Assembly (NCBI GenBank): GCA_959347315.1
Contig: OY365813.1
Coordinates: 12,376,829 to 12,440,828, forward strand
From: Bimastos eiseni
Taxonomy: Eukaryota > Annelida > Clitellata > Crassiclitellata > Lumbricidae
Length of the DNA: 64,000 nt
Direction: 5' to 3'
This document shows positions 60,001-64,000 of the stretch, in pieces. A model generated the notes under the pieces. The model was not told the origin of the DNA, made no database searches, and worked only from the letters and a program-made list of their open reading frames with translations. Each line of letters starts with the position of its first letter. Position 1 is the first letter of the stretch. Both the position numbers and the translations under genes were made by a program.

Positions 60001-61168
60001 TAGAACTATTGTACAGCGATAATGTTGTGACTAAGTATATGTAATTTAAGAAATGATATTCTTTAAGCTTAAGTTATATTTAGTTAGTGTTGTATTAAGT
60101 GGAGACTTACTGTAAATAAAAAGCACGGCAGAAGAGCTCACGGTCGTCGAAAGTCCAGTGCTGATGGATAAGGAATAAGATCCGGAATCAGACAGCTGGA
60201 TATTCCATATCATGAGTGTTACCACGCTTTTTCCACTGTCAAACGTGTGATTGGTGTTTGGACCCAAAGTCGTCGTACTTCCTGTCCTTTGGATGGTATA
60301 ACTTGTGAAATATCCATCCACGTTCCACTTAAATATACAGCTATCTCTTAGAACTTTTCTCTGCATAACTGCAGTCGATATTGTTACTAAATAACACAAA
60401 CAAAAGTAACACATATTTATTGGCCATCAAGTTGCTAATATCGCCCAGATTTTCTCTAGGTCTGCGCTAATGGATCTTTGTTGAAGGACTTTACTTCAGT
60501 ATTGACTGTTAGTAATAAGAAGGCGACATGTCTTTAAAGCGACATCGATGTTAAACTTTAAAAATAAAATAAAAAAGGAGATATGCCAATTCAAAAATAA
60601 CGTGACATTTGCATAACCAAGGCTCAAAGCAGAGTTTCAGCTTATTAAATTACTTACAAACATCTTGATCAGCTTGCCACATGCCAAAAGTTAATTCAAC
60701 AACTTTGTCGATAAATATTGTAGCATGGGACTTAATCACAGTGTATTTTCGCAGTGGGCCTATATTTATTCACTTTGAAAGTCAACACTTTCCATTTATC
60801 GGAGGTAGGAAGATAGAAGCATTTATAGTTTCTGACGTAACTGATTTGGATTTATACATGAATGCATAGGCATTCATTAGAAAGACACATGTAGGGATGT
60901 TATTTGCTTTTAATGGTTTGAAACTCATAAGTCGTTCAAATTTTGGTTTAGATTTAAACATAATCTACAATCGAATGATGAAACTCAATAAACTATTGAC
61001 TAACAATAATACTATTATATAGAGCTGTTTTTAAATTCAACGTGACCTCGAATAATTATTCCTACAAGTCTACTTGAAAATCCATGACTGAATTGAACTT
61101 AATATGAACTCACCTGACAAGGCCTCGGTGATGCACAGGGCCATCAAAAATGTCACGAAATACTTCAT
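50851..61168 (-). CDS. R5: three Ig-like and two FN3-like domain transmembrane receptor with tyrosine-motif tail
   Basis: Seven coding exons: signal peptide 61114-61168, Ig1 60111-60386, Ig2 56568-56927, Ig3 55243-55542, double FN3 52961-53569, TM 51297-51490, tail 50851-51003. All splice sites and phases agree with R2 and R4. Introns are longer because of insertions: foldback repeats (53.75-54.65 kb) in the FN3-Ig3 intron, and a Tc1/mariner relic, a 200-N gap and a LINE piece in the Ig2-Ig1 intron. The predicted product is a type I membrane protein. The tail has CTYELP and GYYASL; Tyr-to-Tyr spacing is 13, not the 15 of R2 and R4. FN3 module 1 has lost both of the cysteines conserved in the other four genes. 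A phase-0 donor closes the tail exon; the last exon was not found in 47.8-50.8 kb. Confidence 0.85.
51297..51490 (-). CDS. R5 stalk and transmembrane exon
   Basis: 65 codons: stalk AQCMPLKFTASTTPISDTGK with one cysteine, helix [19 protein letters not shown], basic NDRRKKSQSKNPSQ. Acceptor CGTTAAG|CT is the AG that gives the right phase; donor CAG|GTAAAG. The stalk differs strongly from R1, R2 and R4 while the helix core VIVLAVLLG is conserved. Confidence 0.82.
51820..52200 (-). mobile_element. LINE C-terminal relic in R5 TM-FN3 intron
   Basis: The minus strand reads DLIEAYKIIINKTEALR, SVREVLYIKYHTRRLEDEYC, then QKFLMQELSY and FVEWPWWTPSHL with stops. This resembles the LRGDLIEAYKI ... FF..R..N.WN.LP end of RTE/CR1-type ORFs. 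Heavily broken. Confidence 0.5.
52961..53569 (-). CDS. R5 double FN3-like exon
   Basis: 609 bases, phase 1 both ends (acceptor TTTACAG|GA, donor CCTG|GTGGGT). It begins GPPDVPSNFSLQYA; module 1 has ISLQWLSMGSNGADQ and NSYNSAFT, so both usual cysteines are gone. Module 2 keeps WLNITCCVELTAQC and EYVFDFNVYVSDGYTYTY. Confidence 0.87.
53750..54034. repeat. Foldback-containing repeat, copy 1
   Basis: Inverted arms 53771-53810 and 53838-53877 (CCCATGCTCGCCTATAAGGA and complement) are followed by a G/A-rich segment. The entire unit recurs at 54362-54646 almost unchanged. It may be a MITE-like foldback element. Confidence 0.88.
53940..54290. repeat. Polypurine tract
   Basis: The plus strand is G/A-rich with AGGAGG runs, between the two foldback copies. 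Confidence 0.75.
54362..54646. repeat. Foldback-containing repeat, copy 2
   Basis: Near-identical copy of 53750-54034, offset 612 bases, including the hairpin arms (54383-54422 and 54450-54489) and the GGAGGAGGTGGCGTTAGAGG segment. Confidence 0.88.
55243..55542 (-). CDS. R5 Ig-like domain 3 exon
   Basis: 100 codons, phase 1 both ends (acceptor TTTTAG|GT, donor CCAG|GTATAC). Segments are SKPYTYGFNPASKICN, NPPLTSWTNWTFINGSG, SYGAYSVNLTNSNGS and LKVLPPG. Two cysteines (SKIC, VFCYF) both lie in the N-terminal half, so they do not form the usual B-F pair. Confidence 0.86.
56010..56110. repeat. LINE-like 3' end
   Basis: GGGTTGAGCTGGGAGCGATT, then GGGCGCTATGTAAAATTACTG and AATAATAAA: a plus-strand L2-type terminus in the R5 Ig3-Ig2 intron. 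No ORF remains. Confidence 0.45.
56568..56927 (-). CDS. R5 Ig-like domain 2 exon
   Basis: 120 codons, phase 1 both ends (acceptor TTTCAG|AC, donor TACA|GTGAGT). It has GDTIEFNCSANS and DRGNIICYCQEEGS cysteines, a Trp-rich C-strand region and RTLAIASVQYED. A six-residue insertion-like stretch before GNGYFRN makes it slightly longer than R2 and R4. Confidence 0.85.
57765..57815 (+). mobile_element. Inverted fragment of the same transposase
   Basis: GACACAAAAGATCGTTCACCGTTTTCAA at 57770-57797 is the reverse complement (one mismatch) of the segment in the transposase relic near 58551-58578. On the plus strand it reads LTQKIVHRFQ. It indicates a second, head-on copy or a rearranged end. Confidence 0.7.
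58080..58600 (-). mobile_element. Tc1/mariner (IS630-like) transposase relic
   Basis: The minus strand reads FVHRFQLKYLDQNDSVKE, stop, MLTDESTFKVFYVPNAQND, VWGSLEENVPSPPQMTLRL, SVMVWGGMTAFTLWQLVPD, stop, then FPQDDAGCHTSAMTTKWLDD and NFLLHPKDWSLNNRTPLLS. DE in TDES and D in QDDA fit the first two catalytic acidic residues of a DDE transposase, and SVMVWGG is typical. Two or more stops make it inactive. The third acidic residue and the ends were not identified. Confidence 0.85.
58866..59065. other. Assembly gap, 200 Ns
   Basis: Exactly 200 Ns inside the R5 Ig2-Ig1 intron, between a Tc1/mariner relic and a LINE fragment. Confidence 0.98.
59170..59430 (+). mobile_element. LINE RT fragment in R5 intron
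   Basis: The plus-strand frame INPDESEAILSDACLP, then FSDTTKTLGVRLDSKFAFRS, follows the NPDKSE(A/V)xLFG ... VKxLGVxLDSxLxF pattern of L2/CR1-type reverse transcriptases. It starts near the gap and is decayed. Confidence 0.7.
59440..59880. other. GC-richer insertion of unknown type
   Basis: The segment (CCCCCAAGGGCGAAGTGCGG, AAACGGGGATCGGGGTTGCA, GGTCATCGGTCCATGGACC) differs in composition from its surroundings. It may be the 5' part of a retroelement; no coding similarity recognised. Confidence 0.35.
60111..60386 (-). CDS. R5 Ig-like domain 1 exon
   Basis: 92 codons, phase 1 both ends (acceptor TTATTTAG|TA, donor TACA|GTAAGT). Segments are RDSCIFKWNVDGYFTSYTI, VVTLMIWNIQLSDSGSYSL and AVLFIYS. 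There is a single cysteine; Leu is at the F-strand Cys position. Confidence 0.86.
61114..61168 (-). CDS. R5 start codon and signal peptide exon
   Basis: It encodes MKYFVTFLMALCITEALS and ends TCAG|GTGAGT in phase 1. The acceptor TTTACTAG lies 16 bases before the ATG. Lysine, hydrophobic core and A-L-S near the exon end make a good secretion signal. Confidence 0.86.
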
Positions 61169-61304
61169 TCTCGTTTACAATCGCCTAGTAAACATCAACC
61201 AGATTGAAAATATAACGATTTGATTATAATATACTAATATAGCACTGTGATGTATTGTATCTAATAATTAATCAAGGGGAGAGACATATAGCCGATGAAG
61301 TTAT

Positions 61305-61500
61305 TTAACAATAAATGTACATAATGTGACAGAAACGAGGCGGGCGAGCTACAAATCTTGCAGCAGAATTCAGTAGAGACTGAAGAGAAGATAAAAGAAC
61401 CAACAAGAAGTGAATTGCAATAGTCGATGCGAGTACAGACAAAAGTATGGACATATGATGTAAAGATAGAAACTGAAACATATTTGCGAATGACCCTGAA
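61305..61500 (-). mobile_element. L2/CR1-like LINE fragment in R5 5' UTR intron
   Basis: The minus strand has IDYCNSLLVG-like words in one frame and LLNSAARFVARPPRFCHI in another, the Y.NSLL.G ... LQ..LN.AAR.V...R..HI motif. A related noncoding piece continues to about 61800 (GAGTTCCAAAAAGTAGGTCC). Confidence 0.7.
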
Positions 61501-62289
61501 ACGCTCAATTTGGAAGTATGAGGAAACTTTTCAGAGAGTCAAGTTTAATAAGTTGCTTACAAATACCTCTCTGATCAAATATTAATACCTGCACTCAAGA
61601 TACTTTTAAACAAGATTTTCTTTCCGCAAGACAGTGGATGAGCTATGTGACAGAGTCGCTTTAAGTCAAGTAAAGAAATCGCACAAGCGACTGATCGGAA
61701 CTAGAAGATACAGAGGACGGATAGAGTTCCAAAAAGTAGGTCCAGCAGCTGAAAAAAGCTCAGTAACTGTAGCGCTACAAGACTTTTTGAATATGTTGAA
61801 CTGATCTCCAGAAGACTTTTAAATACTATTCTGAATTAGAAAATAGTGTATTTAGATTCAATCTGGAGGAAGAAATCCATTTTCCACATACTATCGTACC
61901 CATCATAGTCGAACAGAACTTATGACAAAAGATGTGGGCCAGTCAGATAGTGAGGGCTTACAAATATGTACTCACCAGTGGAAGATGCATGGAGCCTACT
62001 AAAATAAAATTATTACAGTCCATGCTATGATGAGGCTGAAATATATCGCGCTCAAAATCGGAATACTATCAAATCAATACTATAGAAATACGTAGGCCTA
62101 TATGAATTTGCATCGAACCATCGTATGTGTATAATAAATCATTTGCAATTCACTTTTAATCCTTCCAATTGTGCTATGATGAAGTCGCATTGATCGGAAT
62201 GTTATAGGTACATTAATTTGCATCATTTACACCTGTAGTACCGTAGTCAGCCAATGCAATGAATGCATGAACGTCCAGATATTAAAACT

Positions 62290-62337
62290 AAAGAGTCTGA
62301 ATATATTCAGTTCATTTTGAATATATTCTGACTCTTT
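62290..62337. repeat. 20-bp hairpin in R5 5' region
   Basis: Arms AAAGAGTCTGAATATATTCA (62290-62309) and its complement with one mismatch (62318-62337), 8-base loop. Confidence 0.9.
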
Positions 62338-62468
62338 ACCTGCGACAGCAGCTAAGCGTCTGTGTATTATAATATCTTACAGTAATATGTTAGGGTGTAT
62401 AATTTTTATGACTAGACTGTTAAACTAATGATGAACAGTAGAGAAACAATTCTCACACGAATACTTAC

Positions 62469-62575
62469 ATCCGGCACAGAAATCTTGAAATATTCTGACA
62501 CAGTCTGCTGGTCCTAGCTTCGCGTAAGACTAATTTTTATTACCTTGTTGACATTTTCTTGAGGATCTATTATCC
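62469..62575 (-). promoter_or_regulatory. Candidate 5' UTR exon of R5 (5' limit unknown)
   Basis: On the minus strand, AAATTAGTCTTACGCGAAGC leads to GCCGGAT|GTAAGTATTC. It aligns with the R4 segment at 47679-47760, with the same donor hexamer and a similar distance logic upstream of the leader exon. Transcription start not identified. Confidence 0.48.
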
Positions 62576-62579
62576 AGAA

Positions 62580-64000
62580 GTTACTACCTAGTATTGTCAC
62601 GTAGGCAAAACTACCTAGTTACATGCATATTTGAATCATAGATGTTCAATAGCATGTGCATACAGTATATATATATACGAACAATCATTTTTAATGTTTT
62701 CAGAATTGCCTGCGATATTAACAAGTTTGCTCAGATCTCTCATCATCTGTAACTAACCACGACTTTTAGTCGCAGTCCTGTATAGACATGTCCTTTACCA
62801 TTAGCCTCTTGAGTTGAACTGATTTTCTATCTGAATAGTTCTTGAAAGTGTGTATTGAGCAAAGTTAGAAGACCTTGACAGTTTTAGCATTACTTGAGGG
62901 AATATCAACATCAGCGTATATATTCTCCTCGCTCAACCATATCTTCCCAAGTGGTGGGCCTAAGCTAAAACTTGATAGGCCTATAAATGTTATAGGCCTA
63001 TCACATGACTTTATGGCCACAAAATAATTTTCTAGACCACGTATTAACTGGGAATGAATTAACTAAAATGTTATCAGATTGCATCCATCAGATTGCTTCA
63101 ATGCAAGTTAAAGATGTCTGATTACTTGCCAGGGTTGATTTTGGAATTAAGAACTCTCTCTGTTTGATGAGCGACTTACAAATGTTGAAATAACATCATT
63201 TAGATAGATTTACAATACAATTATCTTGCGTAAATCACTTGATTTCATGCCAAACGGATATTTAGTTTATAGCCATGTTTACTACATACCATGCATAATG
63301 GCGTAGATCTAATAATAATAATTCGATCACAGCCGATCAATATAATTCAATTGAATTAGCCCTTAAACCTCCTGCAGATTTATATAAGTAGGGACCTATA
63401 CTTGATTGACTCGCCATAAATGACTAAGAAATATAAATGACTAAGAAATGTAATAACGTGGGTCTTAGTGGGGAGTGACAATGTGACATAAATTATAGTC
63501 TGTCCACAGAGCACAATACTCTTTTGAGTGGACAGCTTCTCGAAAATAGTTCAGATGCTTCTCGAAATGCGGAAGTGGGATTTACACTCTTGGCCACTCA
63601 GTACTAATAAAATTATGTTTGGACTTCTTAAACTTCTCTGATACAATGTAGTAGCTTATCCGACAGTTAGACTAAAAGTGAATGATCCTAACGCAGTAAT
63701 TTTACAAACAGGACCATCCTTGACAAAAATACCAATATATTCGTGGGTCTGCGTGTCTGTCTGTGTATCAGTCTGTGTCTATGTTTGTGTATCTATCTGT
63801 CTCTATCTCTGTGTGTCCAAAGTCAGTCATTTTGTTGTTGTTTAACGACACTGTGTCATGTCAAAAATTAGCGTCGCCCTACTCCTATCCCCAGACTTGG
63901 GACTGGTCCTGACAGAGTATAAGCAGTGGAGGAGCTATGTGTCAAAAGCGACATCTGTCCGTTGATATAACTCCCTCTTTGTTTCTCTGTCTTTGCTGTT
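62580..64000. other. R5 5' flank
   Basis: A segment near 63450-63545 (AACGTGGGTCTTAGTGG, GACAGCTTCTCG) matches 38155-38235 upstream of the orphan TM fragment. A TCTG-rich tract lies at 63745-63815. No gene supported. Confidence 0.45.

Overview
The window is eukaryotic, intron-rich and AT-rich, with two runs of exactly 200 Ns (assembly gaps), many microsatellites and many decayed transposons. The exon style, the frequent AGGCCTA-type words and the LINE, hAT, MULE and Tc1/mariner relics suggest a marine invertebrate, perhaps an echinoderm or other invertebrate deuterostome. That assignment is low-confidence inference.

The main content is a head-to-tail array of at least five paralogous receptor-like genes, all on the minus strand. 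I call them R1 to R5 from left to right. Exons were assembled by hand from reading frames, splice signals and alignment between the copies. The full pattern, 5' to 3', is: signal peptide; Ig-like 1; Ig-like 2; Ig-like 3; one large exon encoding two fibronectin-III-like domains; stalk plus transmembrane helix; tyrosine-motif cytoplasmic tail. Introns are phase 1 up to the transmembrane exon and phase 0 after it. R2 (11169-18724), R4 (40674-46999) and R5 (50851-61168) show all seven of these exons. R3 (28099-33838) has signal, three Ig and FN3 exons, but its FN3 exon runs into a stop and no transmembrane exon is seen, so it may be secreted. R1 (1-2384) has only FN3, transmembrane and the first bases of a tail. 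Its signal and Ig exons are missing at a deletion-like junction beside the first gap. The last coding exon and poly(A) site were not found for any tailed gene.

Layout: 1-2.4 kb R1; 2.4-11.1 kb intergenic, with blocks that match the R2 intron and 5' flank; 11.2-18.7 kb R2 with an L2/CR1-like LINE in an intron; 18.7-28.1 kb R2 5' flank and a transposon graveyard (MULE, LINE, hAT, tandem 280-bp repeats); 28.1-33.8 kb R3 with a LINE RT relic; 33.9-40.6 kb intergenic, with a tRNA-derived SINE, a LINE end and an orphan transmembrane-exon fragment; 40.7-47.7 kb R4 and its 5' UTR exon; 47.7-50.8 kb intergenic; 50.9-62.5 kb R5, with foldback repeats and a Tc1/mariner relic in its introns; 62.5-64 kb 5' flank.

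The proteins read as single-pass surface receptors with a variable Ig ectodomain and paired cytoplasmic tyrosine motifs (YxxM/V...YxxL) resembling ITAM/ITIM-type signalling motifs. A diversified, tandemly duplicated immune-type or allorecognition-type family is the most economical reading. No ligand or function can be deduced from sequence alone.
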